DNA of 64,000 nucleotides from Sphingobacterium sp. UBA7855 (GCA_002500745.1 DLST01000011.1:332806-396805); one strand, 5' to 3'; counted from the first letter of the stretch, positions 1 to 9,432 are shown. The notes: a model not told the origin generated them from the letters alone. Made by a program: numbers and translations.

Positions 1-307
1 CAGCACATTTAATGACACGATAACCAGCAACCACTTCCTCATCTTCGGGATTCCATGCGATCAACTGATCGTAACAATCTTCGCAGGTATCATTTTCATC
101 AATATCAATTGAAAGTCCTGTACCTCCGCCTGCCCCACGAAAAGTCAACTCACGTAAACGCCCAATTTCCCGCATGACATTCGGCGAATTATGATAGTTG
201 ATTAAATATATCTCGTTATTTCCATTGTTGGTATATCGTAAGAAAACGTCTTTATTCAATTCGGTCTTCAATAATGCTCTATCAACTGGGGGTATAATTT
301 CTTGCAT
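1..307 (-). CDS. GNAT-type N-acyltransferase (GlsB-like), 3' end cut by window edge
   Basis: The N-terminal 102 codons of a minus-strand gene are present and the rest lies beyond position 1. The start ATG is at 305-307, five bases after the stop of the O-acyltransferase gene, so the two are probably translationally coupled. The visible protein has RELTFRGAGGGTG followed by an acidic segment and VVAGYRVIKC, which matches the N-terminal half of the hemolysin/OlsB-like GNAT acyltransferases. Relatives in Bacteroides (GlsB) N-acylate glycine from acyl-ACP, and others make ornithine or serine lipids. Inference: it makes the lyso-aminolipid that its neighbour then O-acylates. The head-group amino acid cannot be read from this sequence. 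Confidence 0.72.
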   Translation of the reverse strand, partial: MQEIIPPVDRALLKTELNKDVFLRYTNNGNNEIYLINYHNSPNVMREIGRLRELTFRGAGGGTGLSIDIDENDTCEDCYDQLIAWNPEDEEVVAGYRVIKCA

Positions 308-312
308 AAATT

Positions 313-1146
313 CTATTTTTCTTGAGCCAATCCATAAACCCTTCTTTTCACTTCCTCAGCCCAAGTTTTTTCGTTTTTTGATTGATCAAACGCTGTATAA
401 GGGATTCGTTCTCCTACTATAATATTGACGGTATGCCCACGTTGAGCAAACATTTCATCAGGTAAATATAACATTTCAATGTTTACCTTAAGACCTATTT
501 TCTGTCTAAGCCTTGCAAAATTATAAAAAAACTTAGAGTTTTTACCGTCGATTAACACTGGAATGACATCTTTTTTATATTTTTTTGACTTACTGATGAA
601 ACTTTTCTTCCATTCAAGATCCTCAATATGGCCATCTTTTTGTTTTCTGGAAACCAAACCAGCTGGAAATACCAATAGCGCGTCATCGGCACCATAAGCC
701 TCTTCAATCGCTGTAATAGCCTGTTTTCCCTGCCCTCCAAGCTTGTTTACACCCACAAAGAGGGGTCTCAAATTGTCTATATTTAATAGAATATCATTCA
801 CTAAAAATTTGACGTCACGCCGGTGCTTACCAATAGCATGCATAAATGCGATACCGTCCAATCCGCCCAAAGGATGATTGGATGCAAAAATTACAGGATC
901 CGATGCTGGAATATTTTCCGCACCGTACAAATTGACCTTTACATCCAGATCATTGATCAGAGCATCAACAAAATCCAATCCCTGAAGGTCTGCAAAGCGT
1001 GTCATAATATCATTTATCTCATCTTCATGAATTGTCCTTTTTAAATAATTCATTAAAAAAGACGGAATCCATTTAGCAAGCCCCGCGTTCTTTTTGTGAA
1101 TAACTTCACGTATATCAATAAATTTTTTATTCTCGCTTGTGGTCAT
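313..1146 (-). CDS. PlsC-like O-acyltransferase (GlsA-like), aminolipid synthesis
   Basis: A 277-residue protein of the lysophospholipid acyltransferase family. It carries the catalytic H-x4-D block as NHPLGGLD, a second motif LVFPAGLVSRK in the substrate-binding position and a VIPVLIDG segment. The ATG at 1146 is preferred over an in-frame TTG at 1149. It is the first gene of a two-gene unit with the GNAT acyltransferase that begins six bases after its stop. In Bacteroides the corresponding pair GlsA and GlsB makes glycine lipids, with the GlsA type adding the ester-linked acyl chain. A role in general phosphatidic acid synthesis is an alternative, but the coupled N-acyltransferase argues for aminolipids. 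It probably acts at the cytoplasmic face of the inner membrane. Confidence 0.75.
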   Translation of the reverse strand: MTTSENKKFIDIREVIHKKNAGLAKWIPSFLMNYLKRTIHEDEINDIMTRFADLQGLDFVDALINDLDVKVNLYGAENIPASDPVIFASNHPLGGLDGIAFMHAIGKHRRDVKFLVNDILLNIDNLRPLFVGVNKLGGQGKQAITAIEEAYGADDALLVFPAGLVSRKQKDGHIEDLEWKKSFISKSKKYKKDVIPVLIDGKNSKFFYNFARLRQKIGLKVNIEMLYLPDEMFAQRGHTVNIIVGERIPYTAFDQSKNEKTWAEEVKRRVYGLAQEK

Positions 1147-1398
1147 CAATCCTATTTTTCTGATTAGAAATTACATCTTTAGAAAGGCTTCTAACCAAGC
1201 CTTTCTCAATTCGCTGACAAAAATAATAACAGAACGGTAATAAAAGTACAATTTTAAACTTTAAAAATGTACTTATTTGCGATTATGCAATCTGTCCTTT
1301 TGCCTGAGTTTTTGAAGTGCTTCAGCAACTCAAACAATTAAGCAGAAATCTCATCTTCGAAAATTTCTTTTGACCTAGTTTTTTTATTAAGTTTGGAT

Positions 1399-2061
1399 AT
1401 GCTAATAAGTCAATTTCTTTCAAACGCAGATTTCAGCATTCAAAATGCTGATTCAATACAACAGGCGCTCGAAAAGCTCCAAGATATGCTTTGTAAAGAA
1501 TTAATTGTTTTAAATGGTGACGAATATATTGGCTTGGTCAATGAAACCATTTTATTGGAAGCCGAAGACGAGGAAGCATTGCTTTCTTCCATCCCCATAA
1601 ATACAGTTCCAATACCGTTAAAGTTTAATCAACATCCTTATGATGCCCTGGTGATGATGACTGTGTACAATAGTACAATTGTTCCTATTTTGGACCAGGA
1701 CAACAAATATATTGGAGTCTGTACGCAGTTAGATATCTTAAAAGCAATCAGTTTGATTCAATCACAGAATGAATCGGGCGCAATTATTGTCTTAGCCATC
1801 GGACTACATGATTTTTCATTGTCTCAAATTGCGCATCTCGTGGAAAGTGATAATTGCAGAATTCTCAATTGTGCTACCAAAATAAATTTGGACACCGATA
1901 ATATTGAAGTTACACTAAAAATAGACAAATCAAATATTGGTGCTTTGCTCAATTCATTTTTGCGACACAACTACATAATTTTGGAAACTCACAATACGAT
2001 AGCATCCTTCGATGACACTGCCGACCGCTATCAACAGCTCATGAATTACATCAACATATAA
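1399..2061 (+). CDS. CBS-domain protein
   Basis: A 220-residue soluble protein with two CBS repeats in the first 130 residues. The segment around VPILDQDNKYIGVCTQLDILKAI is a typical CBS beta-alpha end. It is followed by a C-terminal region of about 80 residues (IIVLAIGLHDFSLSQIAHLVESDN) with an ACT-like look. ATG 1399 is chosen over an upstream TTG at 1393. The gene precedes nadK by 49 bp, an arrangement common in Bacteroidota. CBS pairs usually bind adenine nucleotides, so a regulatory or sensory role near NAD(P) metabolism is plausible but unproven. No signal peptide or membrane segment is visible. Confidence 0.8.
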   Translation: MLISQFLSNADFSIQNADSIQQALEKLQDMLCKELIVLNGDEYIGLVNETILLEAEDEEALLSSIPINTVPIPLKFNQHPYDALVMMTVYNSTIVPILDQDNKYIGVCTQLDILKAISLIQSQNESGAIIVLAIGLHDFSLSQIAHLVESDNCRILNCATKINLDTDNIEVTLKIDKSNIGALLNSFLRHNYIILETHNTIASFDDTADRYQQLMNYINI

Positions 2062-2110
2062 TTAGAATTATTTTTTTCTCATCTTTGCCCCCATTAAAAT
2101 TGAAAACAAT

Positions 2111-2995
2111 ATGAGAATCGCAATATATGGAAGAGAGTTTCAACCCTCTGTTATAACACATGTGAAACACTTGTTTGAATATCTTGTAGATAAAAATATT
2201 GAAATTTGGGTGTATGAACCATTCCATAAATTTCTCATCACACAGTTTGAATGTGATTTTAATTTCTTAACATACAATACGTACCAGGAAATTAAAGGTT
2301 GTATCCACATTATGCTGAGTTTGGGTGGTGATGGAACAATGTTGTCTGCCGTTTCACTAATAAAAGATTCTGGAATTCCAATCGCTGGAATGAATTTTGG
2401 TCGACTTGGTTTCCTAGCCTCAATCAATAAAAATGATTTCGAAGACTCTTTGGATGACATTCTTAACCAGCGTTATAGCATACAAAAGCGTGTATTGCTT
2501 TCTGTCGAATCCGAGCAGACAAATTTGTTCCAAGGTAATCACTATGCTCTGAACGATATTACGGTGTTTCGTTACGATAGCTCGGCTATGATTACCGTAA
2601 ATGCCCGCATCAATGGTGAATGGCTTAATTCATATTGGGCTGATGGACTAATTATCGCTACACCTACCGGTTCCACGGCATACTCGCTGAGTTGTGGCGG
2701 ACCTATTATTATGCCCGAAAGTGGTAATTTCGTGATAACCCCTATTTCACCTCACAATCTTAATGTTAGACCGATTGTCATTTCCAATCAGTTTACCCTG
2801 GAGTTAGAAATAGAAAGCCGGAGCAACCAATACATTCTAAGCTGTGATTCGAAAAATGAATCTATTGATACATCCATAAAATTAACGATTAAACAGGCTC
2901 CATTTACGATTAATCTCATTAGACTTCCCCATGAGAGCTTTTTCAGCACATTGCGAGAGAAATTACTTTGGGGAATTGATGTCAGGAACTATTAA
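2111..2995 (+). CDS. nadK: NAD kinase
   Basis: A 294-residue enzyme that phosphorylates NAD to NADP. Diagnostic motifs are GGDGT at residues 72-76, LNDI in the middle and TPTGSTAYSLSCGGPI, which forms the nucleotide-binding and catalytic core of the family. The length is normal. It lies 49 bp after the CBS gene and 306 bp before uppS. In many Bacteroidota a porG gene fills that space; here it is empty. A hairpin 16 bp after the stop may end or attenuate the transcript. Confidence 0.95.
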   Translation: MRIAIYGREFQPSVITHVKHLFEYLVDKNIEIWVYEPFHKFLITQFECDFNFLTYNTYQEIKGCIHIMLSLGGDGTMLSAVSLIKDSGIPIAGMNFGRLGFLASINKNDFEDSLDDILNQRYSIQKRVLLSVESEQTNLFQGNHYALNDITVFRYDSSAMITVNARINGEWLNSYWADGLIIATPTGSTAYSLSCGGPIIMPESGNFVITPISPHNLNVRPIVISNQFTLELEIESRSNQYILSCDSKNESIDTSIKLTIKQAPFTINLIRLPHESFFSTLREKLLWGIDVRNY

Positions 2996-3301
2996 GCTAT
3001 TACTAAGTTCAAACTAGCTCAGGCTAGTTGAAAAAAAGCACCAAAACTGATTGCCCAAGATATTTCAATCAATCTTTATATATAATGTACTTCTGAATTT
3101 CCAATTAAAAATCGATATTTGGAAGAAGTAAAGGACGGTAGAATGATTAAGTTCCTATGAGAAATGCGCATGAAATCATTCATTCGATGAAAAGTTTAAC
3201 AAACACTATTCATTGATAGGAATACAGAATACAAAGCATAGGTTTTAACACACCGAAACAGCATCACCGTTAAGGTGTTAATTTTATTGAAAACAGCAAA
3301 A
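2996..3301 (+). other. Intergenic region between nadK and uppS, no gene seen
   Basis: About 306 bp without a credible reading frame. It holds a short hairpin at 3012-3029 and an AT-rich stretch that may carry the uppS promoter. T9SS-bearing Bacteroidota such as Porphyromonas have porG (DUF6089) directly before uppS. I could find no remnant of it by eye. Confidence 0.6.
3012..3029. terminator. Hairpin after nadK
   Basis: Perfect 7-bp stem AACTAGC / GCTAGTT with loop TCAG. It is followed on the plus strand by GAAAAAAAG and not by a T run, so classical intrinsic termination is uncertain. Confidence 0.4.
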
Positions 3302-4039
3302 ATGAGTTTTTTAGATCAGATAGATAATATTAAGTTGCCACAGCATATCGCCATCATCATGGATGGAAATGGACGCTGGGCAAAACAGAAAGGAAAACTT
3401 CGTGTTTTTGGGCACCAAAATGGTGTAAAAGCAGTGAGAGAAGCTTTAGAAGGATGTGTAAAAGCCAATATTAAATTTCTGACACTTTATGCATTTTCTG
3501 CAGAAAACTGGAATAGACCTAAACTAGAAGTCATGGCGCTAATGGAGCTATTGGTTTCTTCACTCAAAAAAGAAATTAAAACTTTTCAGGAAAATGGCGT
3601 TCGCTTGAATGTCATTGGCGACATTAGCAAACTACCTTTACATGCACAAAAAAAGCTTCAAGAGACCATAGTAGCGACGAAAGAAAATAAACACTGTACG
3701 TTGACGTTAGCATTGAGCTACAGTTCCCGCCAAGAAATCCTAGATGCTACTCGAAATCTAGCACAACAAGTAAAAGATGGACTACTCACTATAGATGAAA
3801 TTGACGATGAGTCATTTGCTTCAAACCTCTATACGCAAAACCTTCCAGACCCTGATCTGCTCATACGTACAAGTGGAGAATTGAGAATAAGCAACTTTCT
3901 ACTTTGGCAAATTGCTTACTCAGAACTATGCTTCTTAGATAAGATGTGGCCTGAGTTTACTAAAGAGGATTTGTACAAATCAATAGTAGACTACCAACAG
4001 CGCGAAAGAAGGTTTGGAAAAACAAGTGAGCAGTTATAA
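3302..4039 (+). CDS. uppS: Isoprenyl transferase (undecaprenyl diphosphate synthase)
   Basis: A 245-residue cis-prenyltransferase that builds the C55 lipid carrier for peptidoglycan and O-antigen from FPP and IPP. The signature IAIIMDGNGRWAKQ places the catalytic Asp at residue 21, and RTSGELRISNFLLWQ near the C terminus is the second family signature. ATG 3302 is chosen over an in-frame GTG at 3275 because family members start just before this motif. It lies 113 bp upstream of bamA in the conserved uppS-bamA-ompH cluster. A cytosolic, membrane-associated enzyme. Confidence 0.96.
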   Translation: MSFLDQIDNIKLPQHIAIIMDGNGRWAKQKGKLRVFGHQNGVKAVREALEGCVKANIKFLTLYAFSAENWNRPKLEVMALMELLVSSLKKEIKTFQENGVRLNVIGDISKLPLHAQKKLQETIVATKENKHCTLTLALSYSSRQEILDATRNLAQQVKDGLLTIDEIDDESFASNLYTQNLPDPDLLIRTSGELRISNFLLWQIAYSELCFLDKMWPEFTKEDLYKSIVDYQQRERRFGKTSEQL

Positions 4040-4152
4040 ATGATTTTATTAAATTTGTCCACTGATTTGAAGAAAACAAGCTGGTTAAATTTTCTTAATT
4101 AACAAAAATTAACAAACGATTGGTGTACTTTAGCGCCAATAATTTTAGATAA

Positions 4153-6717
4153 ATGAAGCGTATACTACCCGTAATACTATTTTTTGGTCTCTCATCAATG
4201 CAGCTCGTCTACGGACAGGACAAAGGTGCTTTCAATTTAAATGACCCAGAAAAAATCAGCTATCTCAATCCCAAAAACTATGTAATTAGTGCAATTGATA
4301 TAACTGGAACACAATTTTTAGATAAAAATGTATTAATTACCATATCTAAATTGTCTGTCGGTCAATATTTGGAAGTTCCAAGTGAGGCAACTGCAAAAGT
4401 AGTGAAGGATATGATGGCTCAAGGCCTCTTTGATGATGTCGAATTATGGGCAGATAAAATTGAAGGTGAAAATATATTTTTAACCATTCGTGTAGTAGAA
4501 CGTCCCCGTTTAACTCGAATTGACATCAATGGCTTAAGTAAAAGTCAAACCGAAGAAGTACGCAAACGTTTAAATAGCAACACAGGTAAAATCGTCAATG
4601 AAAATTTGATGAATACTACACGTGCTACTATTCAGCGTTTTCTAAAAGAAAAAGCTTATTTATATCCGGAGATTACGTTAAAGACGGTAAAAGACTCTGC
4701 ACAGGCTAATAATGAAATACTTATTGCCGATGTAGATAAAAAACATAAGGTTAGAGTCAAAAAAATGACTTTTACGGGAAATGAGCATTTTTCCCAAAAA
4801 GAGTTGAGAAAAATGGCCAAACCTATCAAACAAAAAATGTGGTACCGTATTTTTGGCCCAGGAAAATTCAAGGAAGAGAAATACAAAGAAGGTAAAGAAA
4901 ACCTGATCAAAAAAATGGCTGACAAAGGATATCGTGATGCGACTATCCTTAAAGATACTGTTATTCGAGAGGGTGAGAAAAATGTGTTAGTTAATTTTGA
5001 CATCTATGAAGGTCCTAAATATTATGTAGGTAATATTGTCTGGACAGGTAACGCAAAATATTCTGACACTTTACTTAACAAAATTTTAGGAATCAAACGT
5101 GGCGATGTCTTTTCAGAAGAAAAATTAACCGCAAAATTGATGGGGCCCACAAAAAATAGTGATGACATCTCTTCCATCTATATGAACGATGGATATCTTA
5201 CTTTTTCGGTAGACCCTGAACAAACCCGTATTTACAACGACACCATCGATTTGAATTTACGCGTATATGAGGGGGCTCAATATACAATCAACAATGTTAT
5301 TGTCAAAGGTAATGATGTTACCAATGACCGTGTTGTATTACGGTCAATTTACACAAAACCAGGTCAAAAGTTCTCAAAAGAACAAATTATGCGAAGTGTG
5401 CGTGAAATTGCGCAGCTGGGAAATTTTGATGAACAGAAAACCAACCCGGTACCCACCAATTTAAATTATGCAGAAGGTACAGTGGACATCGTGTATAACG
5501 TAACAGAAAAACCTTCGGATCAGGTCGAACTTTCTGGTGGTTATGGTGCAGGTCAGATTATCGGAACCTTAGGATTAACATTCAATAACTTCTCTACCAG
5601 CAATTTCTTTGACAAAAGTTCATGGAAACCCTTGCCACGTGGGGATGGGCAGAAATTGAGTGTCCGTGGGCAAACTTCGGGTAAACGCTATCAATCGTAT
5701 AGCTTCTCGTTCTCAGAGCCGTGGCTAGGTGGAAAAAAACCAATTTATTTTGGCTTGAGTGCCTATACGTCGAGCTCATCGTATGGAGGATTTAACTATT
5801 ATACTGGAGAACAAATTGTTAAAGATTCAGAGTTAAACCGGATCTGGATGACGGGTGTTACGGCTACTTTAGGTAAACGCTTGCAATGGCCAGACAACTG
5901 GTTCCAGGCAAATACTTCTTTGTCATTCCAGCGCTATAAGCTACAAAACTATGGAAATTATTTCCTGTTTGATAATGGTACAGCCTATAATATCAACTTG
6001 ACACAAGAATTTAGCCGTAATTCGATCGATGCTCCTATCTATCCTACTTCGGGCTCTAATATCAAATTTTCTGTACAATTGACCCCTCCATATTCATTGT
6101 TCAATAACATTGACTATAAAAATGGTTCCGCGCAAGAACGCTACCGTTGGACTGAGTATCACAAATGGAAATTTGATTCGCAGTGGTATGCAAAAATTGT
6201 TGGTAAACTTGTTTTCAAAGCGCAAGCTCAATTTGGTTTCTTAGGTAAATATTCGAGCAAAACTGAAATATCAACGTTCGAGCGTTTTAAAGTCGGGGGC
6301 GATGGTATGCAAGGGTTTGATTACTTACAAGGTTCGGAAATTGTTGCACTACGTGGTTATGCAAATGGTGTAATCATTCCTGAAGGGACACAGAATGTGA
6401 ATGTAGCGCGAAATTCAGGTAGCCCAATTTACACAAAATATCAAATGGAGTTGCGTCATCCGGTTATGTTAAATGACCAGGCAACTGTTTACGTCTTGGC
6501 ATTTGCTGAAGCCGCAAATACCTGGAACAAGTTTACCGAATACAATCCATTTAAAGTTCGCCGCTCTGCAGGTGTAGGTGCCCGTATCTTCTTACCTATC
6601 TTTGGTATGTTGGGAATAGACTATGGACATGCATTCGATCCTATCCCTGGTTTGCCGAGCAGTACATGGAAACAAAACTTTACATTCAGTATCATGCAAA
6701 ATATGGGCGGTTTCTAG
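4153..6717 (+). CDS. bamA: Outer-membrane assembly factor BamA (Omp85)
   Basis: An 854-residue Omp85 protein. After a signal peptide (about residues 1-21, ending near VYGQ) come tandem POTRA domains to about residue 440. The repeated pattern includes ITGTQFLDKNVL, ININGLSKSQ-like and VTFTGNEHFSQKEL-like segments. The rest is a beta-barrel of about 400 residues that ends in Phe. It is the central insertase for outer-membrane barrels. A strong terminator lies 40 bp downstream, so the ompH genes probably also have their own promoter. Length and architecture are normal for Bacteroidota. Confidence 0.95.
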   Translation: MKRILPVILFFGLSSMQLVYGQDKGAFNLNDPEKISYLNPKNYVISAIDITGTQFLDKNVLITISKLSVGQYLEVPSEATAKVVKDMMAQGLFDDVELWADKIEGENIFLTIRVVERPRLTRIDINGLSKSQTEEVRKRLNSNTGKIVNENLMNTTRATIQRFLKEKAYLYPEITLKTVKDSAQANNEILIADVDKKHKVRVKKMTFTGNEHFSQKELRKMAKPIKQKMWYRIFGPGKFKEEKYKEGKENLIKKMADKGYRDATILKDTVIREGEKNVLVNFDIYEGPKYYVGNIVWTGNAKYSDTLLNKILGIKRGDVFSEEKLTAKLMGPTKNSDDISSIYMNDGYLTFSVDPEQTRIYNDTIDLNLRVYEGAQYTINNVIVKGNDVTNDRVVLRSIYTKPGQKFSKEQIMRSVREIAQLGNFDEQKTNPVPTNLNYAEGTVDIVYNVTEKPSDQVELSGGYGAGQIIGTLGLTFNNFSTSNFFDKSSWKPLPRGDGQKLSVRGQTSGKRYQSYSFSFSEPWLGGKKPIYFGLSAYTSSSSYGGFNYYTGEQIVKDSELNRIWMTGVTATLGKRLQWPDNWFQANTSLSFQRYKLQNYGNYFLFDNGTAYNINLTQEFSRNSIDAPIYPTSGSNIKFSVQLTPPYSLFNNIDYKNGSAQERYRWTEYHKWKFDSQWYAKIVGKLVFKAQAQFGFLGKYSSKTEISTFERFKVGGDGMQGFDYLQGSEIVALRGYANGVIIPEGTQNVNVARNSGSPIYTKYQMELRHPVMLNDQATVYVLAFAEAANTWNKFTEYNPFKVRRSAGVGARIFLPIFGMLGIDYGHAFDPIPGLPSSTWKQNFTFSIMQNMGGF

Positions 6718-6753
6718 TCCGTGTTGATTCCAAGCTATTTGGACATAAAGTTT

Positions 6754-6792
6754 AAAAAAAAGCTATCGCAAGAAATTGTAGATAGCTTTTTT
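6754..6792 (+). terminator. Intrinsic terminator of the uppS-bamA unit
   Basis: Stem AAAAAAGCTATC / GATAGCTTTTTT around a 13-base loop. The T run on the plus strand lies 36-75 bp after the bamA stop. Confidence 0.85.
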
Positions 6793-7064
6793 GTTTAAAA
6801 CGTTTTCCTTAAAATCTTGCCTTACGTTAGCGCTAAAAAGAATACCTTGCCAACATTAGGAGAAGAATTATGGTAGACTGACCAACAAGTTAAATAGTGT
6901 TAAACCTGACAAATATCTATTAGATTGCTTCTTTTTTCTTATTTTTGAGCGTTAAATTTACGTAGAACGAATTTACCAAATTAAACTTTTGGAATTATCA
7001 AAAGTCATAAGGTAAATTAGTGTTAAACAATTAAACGTATAGTCTATAAAAACTTACAGGAAAT
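6793..7064 (+). promoter_or_regulatory. Leader and putative promoter region of the ompH pair
   Basis: 272 bp without a gene between the bamA terminator and the first ompH. A TATTTTTG sequence near 6942-6949 matches the Bacteroidota -7 consensus TAnnTTTG. No good TTTG element was found at the usual spacing, so this is a weak call. The leader would be a little over 100 nt. Confidence 0.3.
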
Positions 7065-7598
7065 ATGAAAAAACTATTGTTAGTTATAGCTTTTGTCGTC
7101 GTTAGTGCTACAGTGACATTTGCTCAACAAATTGCATATGCTGATTCAGAATATATCTTAAAACATATTCCTGAATATACAACTGCGCAAAAGCAGCTGG
7201 ATGATCTGTCTAAACAATGGCAAGAAGAAGTTGATCAGAAGTATGCGGAAATCGAAAAGCTCTATCAGGCATACCAAAAAGATCAAGTTTTACTCAATGA
7301 AGACATGCGCCGCCGTCGTGAGGATGAAATCGTAACAAGAGAAAAAGAAGTAAAAGACTATCAAAAACAAAAATTTGGATTTGAAGGCGACCTCTTTAAA
7401 AGAAGGGCACAGTTAATGAAGCCTATTCAAGATCGTGTAGCAAAAGCTATCCAAGAAGTTGCTACTGCACAGGGTGTAGATTTTATTATGGATAAAGGTA
7501 ATGAGTCAACTTTTCTTTATGCTAATCCAAAATTGAATAAAAGTAATGATGTCATTACAAAATTAGGGTATAAACCGAATCCTAGTCTTGCAAACTAG
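7065..7598 (+). CDS. OmpH/Skp-family periplasmic chaperone, copy 1
   Basis: A 177-residue secreted protein with a signal peptide (residues 1-20, cleavage after FAQ). Next comes IAYADSEYILKHIPEY, the usual OmpH first strand, and then a long charged alpha-helical hairpin (about residues 40-120) rich in Lys, Glu and Gln. The C-terminal part VATAQGVDFIMDKGNES is the conserved closing strand. The Skp-type trimeric jellyfish chaperone holds unfolded outer-membrane proteins in the periplasm on their way to BamA. A second paralogue follows 94 bp downstream, a normal tandem in this phylum. Confidence 0.9.
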   Translation: MKKLLLVIAFVVVSATVTFAQQIAYADSEYILKHIPEYTTAQKQLDDLSKQWQEEVDQKYAEIEKLYQAYQKDQVLLNEDMRRRREDEIVTREKEVKDYQKQKFGFEGDLFKRRAQLMKPIQDRVAKAIQEVATAQGVDFIMDKGNESTFLYANPKLNKSNDVITKLGYKPNPSLAN

Positions 7599-7692
7599 GC
7601 TGGAGTTTATTATCATTGTGAACACAAATAATATTAATAGTAATTAATTAAAAAACTAAAAGATTGCCATAGTGATGGCTCATTAGATTAAA

Positions 7693-8271
7693 ATGAAAAG
7701 CATGAAAAATTTATTAAAGGGTGCGGTTGCTTTAGTGGCAGTATTTTTCTCAACTCAATTTGCAAATGCGCAACAAAAGATTGGTCATATCAACTTTGCA
7801 GAAATAATTCAATCTACATCTGAATTTAAAGCAGCTGAAGGGCAATTGAAAACATTGAGTGATGGTAAAACCAAAGAAATTCAAGATATGGTTACCATTT
7901 ATCAAACAAAACAGAAAGATGCAAACGATAAATTGCGTAATAGAAGTGAAGCAAATAAAGATACAGTTGATCCAGAAATCAACAAGATAGGTCAAGAATT
8001 GCAAGATATTCAAGCTCGTATTCAAACAGCTCAACAAGCTGCTCAGGAAGACTTAAATAAAAAAGAAGAAGAATTAATTGCTCCAATCCATAGAAAAGTT
8101 GGCGAAGCTGTAAATGCTGTTTCTAAAGAAAAAGGTATGGCTTATGTATTTGATATTTCAAGTACAAATATCCCTTACTTCCAAGGTGGAGAAGATTTAA
8201 CTGCTGCTGTAAAAACTAAATTAGGTATTTCAGCAACGGCAGCTCCTGCTGCTGCTCCAGCAAGAAAATAA
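7693..8271 (+). CDS. OmpH/Skp-family periplasmic chaperone, copy 2
   Basis: A 192-residue paralogue of the preceding gene. It has a signal peptide to about residue 26 (cleavage near ANAQ), the IGHINFAEIIQS opening strand, a coiled-coil hairpin of about 80 residues and a KGMAYVFDISS closing strand. An Ala/Pro-rich tail (AAPAAAPARK) is specific to this copy. Downstream lies an intrinsic terminator. In other Bacteroidota glutamate racemase (murI) often comes next, but it is not here. Function is inferred from family membership and the neighbouring bamA. Confidence 0.9.
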   Translation: MKSMKNLLKGAVALVAVFFSTQFANAQQKIGHINFAEIIQSTSEFKAAEGQLKTLSDGKTKEIQDMVTIYQTKQKDANDKLRNRSEANKDTVDPEINKIGQELQDIQARIQTAQQAAQEDLNKKEEELIAPIHRKVGEAVNAVSKEKGMAYVFDISSTNIPYFQGGEDLTAAVKTKLGISATAAPAAAPARK

Positions 8272-8293
8272 GTTAGTATATAACTTGATATAT

Positions 8294-8329
8294 AAAAAAA
8301 GGATCATCTGTATGGATGATCCTTTTTTT
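8294..8329 (+). terminator. Intrinsic terminator of the ompH pair
   Basis: Stem AAAAAAAGGATCATC / GATGATCCTTTTTTT with a 6-base loop, 22 bp after the ompH stop. The A and T flanks are symmetrical, so it could work on both strands. Confidence 0.9.
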
Positions 8330-8599
8330 ATATAAACTCCATTTCAATAAATCAAACGCAATTTTATTTGTAATAGATCGTACAATTCTTCCAAAAAAGC
8401 TTTCCCTTAAGTCTAAAGAATAAGATAAACTAAAAATCTCATACTTGATTTTCTTGCATTTACCAGCTAAATTTTGGATATTGCTCTAGAAAAACAAACA
8501 TATCTACCCTAATGAAAACTTCGTGGTCCCAAAATTGTTCTTTAATAGACAAATGAAAGGTACCCAAGAATGCTTCTTCGTTAATTTGATTTTATTCGC
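8330..8599. other. Intergenic region upstream of TetR gene
   Basis: 270 bp of AT-rich DNA between the ompH terminator and the TetR-type gene. No open frame, repeat or clear operator was found. The TetR promoter must lie here. Confidence 0.5.
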
Positions 8600-9274
8600 A
8601 TGAAAAAAAAAGTAATTGAGGATAATCCTAAAAAAGAAAGAAAGGTGACTTCCGGTCCTATTCGTGACAAGGAACGCACTAAGGCTCGAATGATCGCAGC
8701 TGTAGGAAAGGTAATTCAGAAAAAAGGATATCACGCGTTGAATGGCCCTAATATTGCTTTGGAATGTGGGCTGAACAAAGCATTAATATGGAATTATTTT
8801 GGTGGTCTTGATCAGCTAGTGGAGGCTTATATGGCGCAAAAAGACTTTTGGCAATTAGGAGACAAGGGAGTCTTAGAGCAAATGATCTCGAACCCGAGCT
8901 CCATCAATATCTCCTCGCTAGAAGAACTACTTCAATCTCAGTTTAACACCTTTTTAAAAGATAAAACGAAACAAAAAGTCATTCATTGGGGATTAGGCGA
9001 GAAGACAAAAGCGTTAAAAAACATCGCTGAAAAAAGAGAAATGCTTGGCGAAGAATTGTTTAAACACATAGACGCTAGGTTCGAAAATTCGGAAAACGAC
9101 CTTCGAGCGACATTTGCTATTCTGGTGAGTTCCATTTACTATATGAGCCTACAGGCGAAATCTACGGGAAGTACTTTTTTTGGTATCGATATCAATACCG
9201 AAGCAGGAAAACAACGCATTGAAAAAACCATACGCAAAATTTTAGAGCAAACCTTCGCTAATGTCCAGCGATAG
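8600..9274 (+). CDS. TetR/AcrR-family transcriptional regulator
   Basis: A 224-residue protein with a TetR-type N-terminal helix-turn-helix at about residues 25-75 (ERTKARMIAAVGKVIQ ... NIALECGLNKALIWNYFGG). A ligand-binding C-terminal domain with no recognisable specificity follows. The first 20 residues are very Lys-rich and probably disordered. A terminator follows directly, so it is transcribed alone. It lies 188 bp upstream of the iron-sulfur pair and may control that pair or itself. Its ligand cannot be deduced; an acyl-CoA would fit if the neighbours work with electron-transfer flavoprotein. Confidence 0.85.
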   Translation: MKKKVIEDNPKKERKVTSGPIRDKERTKARMIAAVGKVIQKKGYHALNGPNIALECGLNKALIWNYFGGLDQLVEAYMAQKDFWQLGDKGVLEQMISNPSSINISSLEELLQSQFNTFLKDKTKQKVIHWGLGEKTKALKNIAEKREMLGEELFKHIDARFENSENDLRATFAILVSSIYYMSLQAKSTGSTFFGIDINTEAGKQRIEKTIRKILEQTFANVQR

Positions 9275-9293
9275 ACTAATCGAGTATATATAG

Positions 9294-9334
9294 AAAAAAC
9301 GTCCAAAAAAATAATCATTTTTGGACGTTTTTTT
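9294..9334 (+). terminator. Intrinsic terminator of the TetR gene
   Basis: Long stem AAAAAACGTCCAAAAA / TTTTTGGACGTTTTTTT with a 7-base loop, 20 bp after the TetR stop. Confidence 0.9.
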
Positions 9335-9432
9335 ATCAGCCTCCATAATACCTATTTAAAATTTCAATAAAATATTGCTATATCTCCATTTTTGATTTAT
9401 TTTTACTATGTTAGCATAACAAAATAATATAG

